A DNA stretch of 6,876 nucleotides from Bacillota bacterium (GCA_029550985.1 JAKPGH010000123.1:1-6876); one strand, 5' to 3'. Positions 1 through 6,376 are shown, numbered from the stretch's first letter. Translations and numbers: made by a program. Notes: generated by a model from the letters alone, not told the origin.

Positions 1-252
1 ACCGTGGAGACGCTGCGGGCGGTGGCCCAGGAAAGGCCGATTTCCCAAATCGGCGAAGTGGAGATGAAACAAGTACCCACCATCAGCATGTACGCGCAGG
101 CTCGGGAAGCCTTTGACACTCTCATCAAGGAAAATCTGCCCTTCCTGCTGGTGGTGGACAACAAAAACCGGGTCAGAGGGCTGGTGAGCAAAACCAGTCT
201 CGTAAAGGCCCTGGCCGCTGTGGTTTGGAGGGATGATGAGGATGATGAGTAA
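1..252 (+). CDS. opuCA: Osmolyte ABC transporter ATP-binding subunit, C-terminal end with CBS domain (partial)
   Basis: This is the 3' end of a gene whose start lies before the window; the frame is open from base 1. The visible 83 residues hold no Walker motifs. They read as one CBS-type repeat: a segment around VPTISMYAQAREAFDTL, then PFLLVVDNKNRVRGLVSKTS, the usual CBS strand-helix pattern ending in a 'G-V-x-x-x-x-L' stretch. In OpuCA/ProV-type ATPases the CBS region follows the nucleotide-binding domain and regulates transport; in the related OpuA it senses ionic strength. The protein ends WRDDEDDE, a strongly acidic tail. The three genes that follow encode two permeases and a betaine-type binding protein, which makes the OpuCA assignment firm at the family level. 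The substrate (betaine, carnitine or choline) cannot be told from this piece. The stop codon overlaps the start of the next gene. Confidence 0.85.
   Translation, partial: TVETLRAVAQERPISQIGEVEMKQVPTISMYAQAREAFDTLIKENLPFLLVVDNKNRVRGLVSKTSLVKALAAVVWRDDEDDE
232..249 (+). repeat. Tandem 9-bp duplication GATGATGAG x2 at the opuCA/opuCB junction
   Basis: Two exact copies of GATGATGAG lie end to end, at 232-240 and 241-249. In the opuCA frame they encode DDE-DDE just before the stop. In the opuCB frame they supply four candidate ATG codons at 233, 236, 242 and 245. A Shine-Dalgarno site, GGAGGG (227-232), lies directly before the repeat, so copy number sets the distance between that site and the usable start codons. 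Confidence 0.9.
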
Positions 253-895
253 ATTCCTCACCACCCTGCAAAAGGATTGGCCCTTGCTGCTAAAAGCCTT
301 TTGGGACCATGTGCAGATTACTTTTTTTTCGGTGTCTCTCGGCGTGCTGATTGCGGTGCCTTTAGGCATTGCCCTGACCCGCACCCCTCGGCTGGCAAAA
401 CGGGTGATGGCTGTGCTGGGGGTGTTGCAGACCGTTCCCAGCATGGTGATGTTCGGCTTGCTGATGCCCCTGACGGGGATTGGAAAACCCACCGCCGTCG
501 TGGTGCTGACCCTCTATTCCATTCTGCCCATTCTGCGGAACACCTACACCGGCATCACCGAAGTGTCCGACGGCTACATAGAGGCTGCCACCGGCATGGG
601 GATGAACAGCCTGCAGATTTTATTCCAGGTGGAGCTGCCGCTGGCTTTGCCGGTCATTGTCACCGGCATTCGGCTGAGCAGCGTCTACATCATCAGCTGG
701 GCCACGGTGGCTGCCATCATTGGAGGCGGGGGGCTGGGGGACCTTATCTACACCGGCCTGGACCGCTACAATCACGCCATTGTGTTGATGGGGGCCATTC
801 CCGCCAGCCTGTTGGCCATTGTCACCAGTTTTTTGATTGGGCGACTGGCCCAATGTGCCACTCCCAGAGGCTTGAGGAGGGAGCGCCATGTATGA
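242..895 (+). CDS. opuCB: Osmolyte ABC transporter permease, OpuCB-like
   Basis: An integral membrane subunit of a betaine/carnitine/choline-type ABC importer, 217 residues from the chosen start. Hydrophobic helices fill most of the length. The binding-protein-dependent permease (EAA) motif lies at about residues 114-137 (EAATGMG ... VELPLALP), where the permease contacts the ATPase. Other family marks are VLQTVPS, YSILPILRNTYTGI and IIGGGGLGDLI. From memory, the WATVAAIIGGGGLGD stretch resembles Bacillus OpuCB more than OpuCD. The start is uncertain: ATGs at 233, 236, 242 and 245 are all in frame. I chose 242 because it stands about 10 bases past GGAGG, whereas 233 is directly against that site. 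The gene overlaps opuCA by 11 bases and opuCD by 8, which suggests coupled translation. It is paralogous to the next gene. Confidence 0.9.
   Translation: MMSKFLTTLQKDWPLLLKAFWDHVQITFFSVSLGVLIAVPLGIALTRTPRLAKRVMAVLGVLQTVPSMVMFGLLMPLTGIGKPTAVVVLTLYSILPILRNTYTGITEVSDGYIEAATGMGMNSLQILFQVELPLALPVIVTGIRLSSVYIISWATVAAIIGGGGLGDLIYTGLDRYNHAIVLMGAIPASLLAIVTSFLIGRLAQCATPRGLRRERHV
875..880 (+). promoter_or_regulatory. Ribosome-binding site of opuCD-like gene
   Basis: AGGAGG lies 7 bases before the ATG at 888 and inside the end of opuCB. It fixes the start of the second permease, whose ATGTATGA overlaps the opuCB stop codon. Confidence 0.85.
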
Positions 896-1481
896 GTTTT
901 TCCAGCGAGCTGTGGTTCACCTGATGATTTCGGTAGCCGGCGTGCTGCTGGCCGCCGTGGTGGGAGTGATTGTGGGCATTGTGCTCACCCGGGTGCCAAA
1001 GGTGGCCGGCCCCGTCATCGCCGCCATCGAAGTGCTGCAAACCATTCCTTCTCTGGCCATGCTCTCCATCCTGCTGGTGTTCTTCGGGTTGGGGAATAAA
1101 ACGGCGGTGGTGGCCATCTTCTTTTACTCCCTTTTGCCCATTGTCCGCAACACCTACACCGGCATTTTAGCCCTGGAGCCTTCCCTGCTGGAAGCCGGGC
1201 GGGGCATGGGAATGAGCAGCCTGCAAATGCTCTTTTGGGTGGAGCTGCCCAACGCCATTCCGGTTATTGTATCGGGGCTGCGCATCTCCCTCATCACCGC
1301 CTACGGCATCGTCACCATCGCGGTGCTGGTGGGAGGCGGAGGTCTCGGGCGGTACGTCTACCGCGGCATTCAGATGCGCAATATGGGAATGATGTTGACC
1401 GGAGCCATTCCCATCTGCCTGATGGCCTGGTCCACCGACTTGCTTCTCAACCGATTGGAAAGGAAGCTGCTGCGCCGTTAA
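888..1481 (+). CDS. opuCD: Osmolyte ABC transporter permease, OpuCD-like
   Basis: The second membrane subunit of the same importer, 197 residues, expected to pair with the OpuCB-like subunit as a heterodimer. The EAA motif sits at about residues 102-125 (EAGRGMG ... VELPNAIP). VLQTIPSLAML, YSLLPIVRNTYTGI and VGGGGLGRYV match the preceding permease closely, so the two are paralogues. The C-terminal run GAIPICLMAW ... LERKL resembles OpuCD-type subunits from memory. AGGAGG at 7-base spacing and the 8-base overlap with the upstream gene fix the start. The N-terminus is short compared with the roughly 230 residues I recall for Bacillus OpuCD, because it begins almost at the first core helix. A 45-base gap without a hairpin separates it from the binding-protein gene, so readthrough is expected. 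Confidence 0.9.
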   Translation: MYEFFQRAVVHLMISVAGVLLAAVVGVIVGIVLTRVPKVAGPVIAAIEVLQTIPSLAMLSILLVFFGLGNKTAVVAIFFYSLLPIVRNTYTGILALEPSLLEAGRGMGMSSLQMLFWVELPNAIPVIVSGLRISLITAYGIVTIAVLVGGGGLGRYVYRGIQMRNMGMMLTGAIPICLMAWSTDLLLNRLERKLLRR

Positions 1482-1513
1482 TCCAAGCAAAGGCCCTACA
1501 ACTGGAACTTGAC

Positions 1514-1519
1514 AGGAGG
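1514..1519 (+). promoter_or_regulatory. Ribosome-binding site of opuCC-like gene
   Basis: AGGAGG lies 7 bases before the ATG at 1527. It decides this start over an in-frame TTG at 1509, which would place the Shine-Dalgarno site inside the coding sequence and spoil the lipoprotein signal peptide. Confidence 0.85.
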
Positions 1520-1526
1520 TTATGGA

Positions 1527-2438
1527 ATGAGAAAAATCAAGGAACTGCTGTGTTTTTCCCTGGTGCTGACTCTCCTATTGTCCATGCTGTCCGGCTGCGC
1601 CGCTGCCAACGCGGAAAAGAAAACGGTGATTGTGGGGGGCAAGAGTTATACCGAAGCCCAGCTGACATCCGAAATCATCGCCCAGTTGCTGGAGAAAAAG
1701 ACCGACCTGAAGGTGGAGCGGAAATACGACATGGCCTCCGCCATCTGCTTTGAGTCCATCTGCCGGGGCGACATCCACATCTACCCCGAATACACCGGCG
1801 GCATGCTGCTTGCCTATCTGCAGGAGGATGTGGAGCCGGGCACCGACCCTCAGACCATCTACGACAGGGCCAAGGCAGGCTTTAAGGAAAAGTTCGACCT
1901 GGTGGTGCTGGAGTCCATGGGCTTTAACAACACCTACGCCAACGCCGTTTCCCGCGAGTTTGCGGAGGCCCACAACATCAAAACCAACAGCGACTTAGCC
2001 CCCTATACCCCCCAACTCACCTACGGAGCCGAACACAGCTTCTTTGACCGGAAGGACGGCTACGAAAATATGTGCGCCACCTACGGCTTTCAATTCGCCA
2101 AAGAAGTGAAGATGAACGTGGCCCTCAAATATCAAAGCATGGAGGAGGGCCTGATGGACGTGGTGAACGTCTACACCACCGACGGGCTCCTTTCCCAGCT
2201 GGATGTGGTGGTGCTGGAGGACGACAAGAATTTCTTCCCGGCCTATTACTGCTGCCCGGTGGTGCGGCAGGATATTTTGGACAAATATCCCGAAATCGAA
2301 ACGGCTCTGGCTTGCCTGAAGAACTGCGTCACCGAGCAGGACATGATTCGGTACAACTCCATGATTGACAGCGGTAAGATGACCATTCCGGTGGCGGCGG
2401 AAGAATTTATCAAGGAATTCGGTTTGCTGGACAAATAA
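1527..2438 (+). CDS. opuCC: Osmolyte-binding lipoprotein of the ABC transporter, OpuCC-like
   Basis: The extracellular substrate-binding subunit, 303 residues, of the OpuAC/ProX/OpuCC type. It has a lipoprotein signal peptide: basic MRKIK, a hydrophobic core, then lipobox LSGC with the lipid-bearing Cys24. Family motifs in order are VGGKSYTEAQ (36-45), a long region ending GDIHIYPEYTGG (81-92), NNTYA (134-138), VVNVYTTDG (212-220) and VVLEDDKNFFPAYY (228-241). OpuCC-type proteins hold the trimethylammonium group in a cage of tyrosines; Tyr89, Tyr137, Tyr216 and Tyr240/241 are candidates by motif position, which is inference. The mature protein carries seven further cysteines (74, 79, 183, 242, 243, 263, 267), many for an exported Firmicutes protein. 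It is the last gene of the operon. Specificity among betaine, carnitine, choline and related amines is not decided by sequence alone. Confidence 0.92.
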   Translation: MRKIKELLCFSLVLTLLLSMLSGCAAANAEKKTVIVGGKSYTEAQLTSEIIAQLLEKKTDLKVERKYDMASAICFESICRGDIHIYPEYTGGMLLAYLQEDVEPGTDPQTIYDRAKAGFKEKFDLVVLESMGFNNTYANAVSREFAEAHNIKTNSDLAPYTPQLTYGAEHSFFDRKDGYENMCATYGFQFAKEVKMNVALKYQSMEEGLMDVVNVYTTDGLLSQLDVVVLEDDKNFFPAYYCCPVVRQDILDKYPEIETALACLKNCVTEQDMIRYNSMIDSGKMTIPVAAEEFIKEFGLLDK

Positions 2439-2459
2439 ATACATAAAATAACAAATTCC

Positions 2460-2475
2460 CCCGCGTAGCCGCGGG
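2460..2475 (+). terminator. Weak hairpin just downstream of opuCC
   Basis: CCCGCG-TAGC-CGCGGG forms a perfect 6-bp GC stem with a 4-base loop, 21 bases after the opuCC stop. Only ATTTC follows, so the T-run is poor. It may pause polymerase or protect the mRNA 3' end rather than terminate efficiently. Confidence 0.5.
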
Positions 2476-2558
2476 ATTTCATCGTGCTGTTTGCGCATCC
2501 AGCAAAGATGGTCTATATTTCTTACTATCGGCAAAAGACTTACTAGATACCACACAAC

Positions 2559-2589
2559 AAAACGGGGAGCCAAAAGGCTCCCCGTTTTT
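2559..2589. terminator. Strong bidirectional Rho-independent terminator between convergent operons
   Basis: A perfect 13-bp stem (2559-2571 with 2576-2588; core ACGGGGAGCC / GGCTCCCCGT) encloses an AAAA loop. TTTTT follows on the plus strand, and the opposite strand ends TTTTGTTGTG. It lies 120 bases after opuCC and 118 bases after the mutS2 stop, so it can end transcription from both sides. The rest of 2439-2706 holds no convincing gene. Confidence 0.88.
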
Positions 2590-2706
2590 GATAGGATAAA
2601 TCTGTAAAGATTCATTCCTTGACAGCGCAGATTCGGGAATTCTCGACGAAAATGCCGGTTTACTCCCTCTGCCGCCGCCTTTCGCTTTTATAACAGCGTG
2701 GCGTTT

Positions 2707-5094
2707 CTATTTCAGCTCGGCGATGGTGACGCCGGTGTCTCCTTCTCCGTAAACGCCGGCCCGGAAGCTGCGGACGTTGCGGTGGGTGCGCAGATGCTGC
2801 TGCACCGCCTTGCGGAGAGCGCCGGTGCCCTTGCCGTGGACAATGGTGATGCTGTGGATGCCGGACAGCACCGCCGTGTCGATGTAGCGGTCCAGCTCCA
2901 TAATGGCTTCCTCCGCCGTCATGCCTCGGAGGTCCACCGAGGAGGTGGCGTTTTCCTTGGCGGACTTGACCGCCTGCCGGGTGTTGACAAAGTGGCCCCC
3001 CATGGTGGCCTTTGGCTTTTCCAGCAGTCGCAGGTTGCTTTGAGGCACCTTGGTCTTCATAATGCCCGCCTGCACCAGCACGTTCCCGTCCTTGTCGGCG
3101 GCGGCGAGGACCACGCCTTCGCTGCCCAAATCCATCAGCTGGACGTTGTCCCCCGGCTTGAGGGGGCGGGGCAGCCGGTAGTTTTCCTGCACTTTCGGCT
3201 TTTGGGAAACAGGGTCCGCCGCGTTCTCCAAATCCCGCAGGTAGCTTTTAAAGGTGGCCTTCACATCCGCCACGGTGGCGGCAAAGTTCTCCCGCTCCTT
3301 CTGCTTTTTCAGAGCCTCCAGCTCCTCCAGCAGCTGCCGGGATTGGAAGCGGACATTTTCCACGATGCTCCTTGCCTGTTCCCGCGCCTTGCGCAGCTCC
3401 AGTTCATATTGCTGCTCCAAATTCTTCTGTAATTGGAGCGCCTTTTCCTTGGCTTCCAGGGCTTCCTGTCTGTACCGCTGCACCTGCGCTTTTTCCCGTT
3501 CCAGCTCCTGGCGGGTCTGCTCCAGGCTGCTGACCACGTCCTCAAAGCGGGCGCTTTCCCGGGAGACTTCCTTTTTGGCCGCCTCGATGATGTCTTCCGG
3601 CAAGCCCAGCCGCTGGCTGATGGCAAAGGCGTTGGAGCGGCCCGGCACGCCAATCAGAAGCCGATAGGTGGGGCGCAGAGTTGCCACGTCAAATTCGCAG
3701 CTGGCGTTTTCCACCCCCGGCGTTTCCAGAGCGTAGAGCTTGATTTCGGCATAGTGGGTGGTGGCCACCACTTTGGCGCCCAAATGCCGCAGTCGGTCGA
3801 TGATGGCCACCGCCAAAGCGGCGCCCTCCACCGGGTCGGTGCCGGCGCCCAGCTCGTCGATGAGCACCAGGGAGCGCTTGTCCGCCTGCTTTAGAATCTC
3901 TACAATGTTGGTCATGTGGCCCGAGAAGGTGGAAAGGCTCTGCTCGATGCTCTGCTCGTCCCCAATATCCGCCAGAATTTTCTCGTAAAAGCACACCCGG
4001 CTGCCGTCCGCCACCGGGAGCATCAGGCCGCAGCGGGCCATCAGTGACAGCAGCCCCAACGTCTTGAGAGCCACCGTCTTGCCGCCGGTATTGGGCCCGG
4101 TGATGACCAGGGTGTCAAATTCTCCCCCAATCATAATGTCGATGGGAACAATCTTTTGGGGGTCGATGAGGGGGTGGCGGGCCTTTTTCAGGTAGGTTTG
4201 CCCGTCTTCCACCAAAATGGGAACGGTGGCCTTCATCCGGTCGGCCAGACGGGCCTTGGCAAAGCACAAATCCAGCTCCAGCAGAGCGCGGTAGCTGCCG
4301 ATGAGATAATCCGCCTGGGACCCTATCCGTTCGGAAAAAGCCAAAAGAATTCTTGCAATTTCCTCCCGCTCCAGTCCCTCCAGCTCCCGGATGGCGTTGT
4401 TCTGCTCCACCACCGCCATGGGTTCGATAAAGACGGTGGCGCCGCTGGAGGAGGTGTCGTGGACAAGTCCCTTCACCTCGTGTTGAAATTCCTTGCGGAC
4501 GGGGACGACAAACCGCCCGTTCCGAATGGTGATAATTGCCTCTTGCAAATACTTTTGGTAGGTAGAGGAGCGCACCATGTTTTCCAGGGTTTCCCTCGCC
4601 TTTTGATGGGCGTTGCGGATTTTGCGGCGGATGTCGTAGAGGTTGGGGGAAGCGTGGTCGCTCATTTCCTCCTCCGACAAGATGGCGTTGGAAAGGTCGT
4701 CCTCCAAAGCCTTGTCGGTGACCAGCTGGGCAAAGAGCTGGTCCAGGGCGGTTTCTTCACCCGCCGCCTGCCTTCTCCAGGTGAGGAGGTTGCGGGCGGT
4801 GCGCAGCAAGGCGCCGATTTCCAACAGTTCCCGCATGGAAAGGGTGGCCCCCACTTTGGCCCGCTCCAGCAGCTCCACACAGGGTGCCAGCCCGGAAATG
4901 GACGGCGTGCCAAACCGGCTGGAAAGGGAATGGGCGTCCACCGTGCGAGAAAGGGAGCGGCGAGCGGAGGCTATGTCGGGGGCCGGCGTCATGGCGTCAA
5001 TCAGCTCCCGGGTGCCGGAGCATCCCGTGTGCTCCGCCAAAAGGGCTAAAATTTTATCCAGTTCCAGAGTCTTTTCATGTTTGTTTCGGTTCAT
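2707..5094 (-). CDS. mutS2: Endonuclease MutS2 (MutS-like ATPase with C-terminal Smr domain)
   Basis: A 795-residue MutS2, close to the roughly 785 residues of Bacillus MutS2. It lacks the N-terminal mismatch-recognition domain of MutS, as the family does. Domains in order: N-terminal core and lever region (about 1-310), ATPase with Walker A GPNTGGKT (333-340), a signature segment DEQSIEQSLSTFSGHM (379-394) and Walker B LVLIDELGAGTD (409-420), then a charged coiled coil (about 505-620), a small beta-rich linker near 645-690, and a Smr domain (about 718-795) with VDLRG and HGKGTGALR. Family roles reported elsewhere are suppression of recombination, nuclease activity through Smr, and rescue of collided ribosomes in Bacillus; which applies here is not shown. 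The start overlaps the recO end by 20 bases and has no clear Shine-Dalgarno site, so coupled translation with recO is likely. The final residues of Smr are intact. Confidence 0.96.
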   Translation of the reverse strand: MNRNKHEKTLELDKILALLAEHTGCSGTRELIDAMTPAPDIASARRSLSRTVDAHSLSSRFGTPSISGLAPCVELLERAKVGATLSMRELLEIGALLRTARNLLTWRRQAAGEETALDQLFAQLVTDKALEDDLSNAILSEEEMSDHASPNLYDIRRKIRNAHQKARETLENMVRSSTYQKYLQEAIITIRNGRFVVPVRKEFQHEVKGLVHDTSSSGATVFIEPMAVVEQNNAIRELEGLEREEIARILLAFSERIGSQADYLIGSYRALLELDLCFAKARLADRMKATVPILVEDGQTYLKKARHPLIDPQKIVPIDIMIGGEFDTLVITGPNTGGKTVALKTLGLLSLMARCGLMLPVADGSRVCFYEKILADIGDEQSIEQSLSTFSGHMTNIVEILKQADKRSLVLIDELGAGTDPVEGAALAVAIIDRLRHLGAKVVATTHYAEIKLYALETPGVENASCEFDVATLRPTYRLLIGVPGRSNAFAISQRLGLPEDIIEAAKKEVSRESARFEDVVSSLEQTRQELEREKAQVQRYRQEALEAKEKALQLQKNLEQQYELELRKAREQARSIVENVRFQSRQLLEELEALKKQKERENFAATVADVKATFKSYLRDLENAADPVSQKPKVQENYRLPRPLKPGDNVQLMDLGSEGVVLAAADKDGNVLVQAGIMKTKVPQSNLRLLEKPKATMGGHFVNTRQAVKSAKENATSSVDLRGMTAEEAIMELDRYIDTAVLSGIHSITIVHGKGTGALRKAVQQHLRTHRNVRSFRAGVYGEGDTGVTIAELK

Positions 5095-5884
5095 CTTCGG
5101 TTCTCGCTTTATCGGTATTGGCAGGCTCCCACGGCTGGGGAATCCTGCAGGAGTGATACAGTTCCAGGGCGGAAAAACTCTTTTCCACCTGGGTTAGCAG
5201 ATATTGTTCGCTGACTTGATACAGAGCGTTTAAGCTGTCCTCCCCCAAGGTGAAGGAGAAGAGCTTTTCGGGGTCGGAGTAGATGATGTGCCGCATAGCG
5301 GCGAGAACGCCGGGGGAAAGCTTCACCCCTCCCGCGGCGGAGGTTTCCCCGGCGCATTGGGCGCAGCACAGGTCCCCCTCGGCGGGAAAAAAGAGCATCT
5401 CCGGCTTTTCGTATGCGGAGCAGCAGCGGCAGCCCACCAGGTCGGGCATAAAGCCGGTGAGGGTGAGCAGACGCAGCTCGAACAGTGCCTTGAGCAGCCG
5501 CATGTCCCGGCTGCCCTTTTCCAGAAAGTGCAGGGTGTTGAGCAGCAGCCGCAGGGGCTCGGGGGCCGGCTCGTCAAAGGGGCAGAGCTCGGAGGCCAGC
5601 TGGGCGAAATAGGAGGCAAGGCAGAGCTTGTCCCAATCCTGCCGCAGGCCGAAGAAGATGCGGTTGCTGTCGCCTTTGTCCACCACGTAGCCGCTCCTGC
5701 CCTTAAAGAGCACGAAGCGGGAGTAGCAGAGCACCTCAGTGGAAGCGGACAGCTTGCTGCGCATGGTTCCGCCCTGGTTGACATAGGCGGAGAGCACGCC
5801 GTGCTGCGCGGTGAGCAGGGTGAGCAACCGGTTCTGTCCCACCGATTGATTCCGGAGCACCAGCCCGTCTATGGTGAGCTGCAC
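5075..5884 (-). CDS. recO: DNA repair protein RecO
   Basis: The recombination mediator that works with RecR to load RecA onto SSB-coated single-stranded DNA and anneals strands; cytoplasmic. It has 269 residues from a GTG start. The N-terminus VQLTIDGLVLR...GQNRLLTLLT is the RecO OB-fold opening, and a mostly helical region follows. A zinc-binding set is present as C152-x2-C155 and C174-x2-C177 (GCRCC and CCAQC). The GTG at 5884-5882 is chosen because GGGAGGG lies 6 bases before it and because RecO proteins begin within a few residues of this motif. An upstream in-frame ATG (5899) would put that site inside the gene, and a farther extension to 5941 would run through a terminator hairpin. The protein ends in a polar tail (TEDEPKQT) whose codons overlap the mutS2 start. 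Confidence 0.93.
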   Translation of the reverse strand: MQLTIDGLVLRNQSVGQNRLLTLLTAQHGVLSAYVNQGGTMRSKLSASTEVLCYSRFVLFKGRSGYVVDKGDSNRIFFGLRQDWDKLCLASYFAQLASELCPFDEPAPEPLRLLLNTLHFLEKGSRDMRLLKALFELRLLTLTGFMPDLVGCRCCSAYEKPEMLFFPAEGDLCCAQCAGETSAAGGVKLSPGVLAAMRHIIYSDPEKLFSFTLGEDSLNALYQVSEQYLLTQVEKSFSALELYHSCRIPQPWEPANTDKARTEDEPKQT

Positions 5885-5890
5885 GTCATT

Positions 5891-5897
5891 CCCTCCC
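5891..5897 (-). promoter_or_regulatory. Ribosome-binding site that decides the recO GTG start
   Basis: On the minus strand GGGAGGG is followed by AATGAC and then GTG, a 6-base spacing. It overlaps the competing upstream ATG, which has no ribosome-binding site of its own because a hairpin and T-run precede it. Confidence 0.75.
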
Positions 5898-5900
5898 ATG

Positions 5901-5927
5901 CAAAACAAGGGCGCACTGTGTGCGCCC
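5901..5927 (-). terminator. Rho-independent terminator or attenuator directly upstream of recO
   Basis: On the minus strand GGGCGCAC-ACA-GTGCGCCC forms a perfect 8-bp GC-rich stem with a 3-base loop, followed by TTGTTTT. The last T-run base lies 3 bases before the recO Shine-Dalgarno site. It would stop transcripts coming from the membrane-protein gene upstream. The tail is interrupted by a G, so partial readthrough is plausible. I find no convincing promoter between this hairpin and the upstream gene. Confidence 0.7.
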
Positions 5928-6010
5928 AGTCTTTTCGGCAAGTCGTGCTACCAACACACCGACTGCTTGCCCTGACTGTCCGTCGGTTGAGTGGGCGGCG
6001 GCCTGAAATG

Positions 6011-6364
6011 CTACCTCATCAGCCGAATGCAGTAGGTGACGGCCATGGCAACCACAAACAACAGGGCAAAAGGGGTGTAAAGCTTTCTGGAGTTTTTAAC
6101 GTAGGAGGCGATAGCCCTTGCCACCCAAAAAGCCAGAACAATACCTGCCAGGGCGCCAATCAGAACGATGACCACTCGCAACGTTTGCAAAGGCAGGCCG
6201 AACGCTGACCTATATGGGGAAAGGAAGGTTTCTCCAATCAGGTAGGCAAAGGGAACGGTGCAGAAGGGCAGGGTCATTTGAACCACTGCCCGGCGGCCGG
6301 ACCGCAGGGCCATGGCGGCAGCCACACCCAGCACAATTAAAATGGCGATGCTTTCACCAACCAT
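6011..6364 (-). CDS. Small four-helix membrane protein, function unknown
   Basis: A 117-residue hydrophobic protein I do not recognise. Probable membrane segments lie at about residues 5-20, 27-47, 61-88 and 95-114. Arginine clusters follow the first segment (RSGRR, 21-25) and a short basic stretch lies before the fourth (KNSRK, 90-94), which gives a guess at topology by the positive-inside rule. There is no catalytic motif, cysteine pair or known transporter signature. The ATG at 6364 is chosen because AAGGAGG lies 5 bases before it; a longer form from a TTG at 6388 would include that site. It starts 36 bases after the stop of the DUF4358-like lipoprotein gene and is probably co-transcribed with it. 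A terminator hairpin follows before recO. It may be a membrane partner of that lipoprotein, but only adjacency supports this. Confidence 0.75.
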   Translation of the reverse strand: MVGESIAILIVLGVAAAMALRSGRRAVVQMTLPFCTVPFAYLIGETFLSPYRSAFGLPLQTLRVVIVLIGALAGIVLAFWVARAIASYVKNSRKLYTPFALLFVVAMAVTYCIRLMR

Positions 6365-6369
6365 GGGTT

Positions 6370-6376
6370 CCTCCTT
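6370..6376 (-). promoter_or_regulatory. Ribosome-binding site of the small membrane protein gene
   Basis: AAGGAGG on the minus strand, 5 bases before the ATG at 6364. It selects this start over the upstream TTG. Confidence 0.8.

Noticed and set aside
1509..1537. Possible promoter TTGACA (1509) with AAAAAT 17 bases later
   Set aside because: The -10 would lie inside the opuCC coding sequence, giving a leaderless truncated transcript, and TTGACA overlaps the ribosome-binding site. Chance is more likely.
277..1753. Alternative-frame plus-strand ORFs inside the permease genes (277-924, 1235-1753)
   Set aside because: They overlap well-supported permeases throughout and encode His/Arg/Gly-rich products with no recognisable fold.
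2485..2504. Small inverted repeat TGCTG...CAGCA after opuCC
   Set aside because: The arms are only 5 bp with a 10-base loop and no T-run. It is too weak to call a terminator or regulatory element.
1995..2615. 206-codon minus-strand ORF across opuCC and the terminator region
   Set aside because: It begins beyond the terminator hairpin, runs antisense to most of opuCC, lacks a ribosome-binding site and shows no domain.
2619..2650. TTGACA at 2619-2624 as a plus-strand promoter
   Set aside because: No -10 element exists at the right distance (CTCGAC there), and no plus-strand gene follows.
2698..5049. Long plus-strand open frames opposite mutS2 (for example 2698-3432, 3433-3894, 4156-5049)
   Set aside because: They lie antisense to a clear full-length MutS2, have low-complexity His/Gln/Gly/Leu-rich translations, and show no ribosome-binding sites or family motifs. 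They are codon-bias shadows of a GC-rich gene.
5288..6208. 306-codon plus-strand open frame opposite recO and the membrane-protein gene
   Set aside because: It crosses two real genes and a terminator, and its product is Gln/His/Gly-rich without domains. It is a shadow frame.
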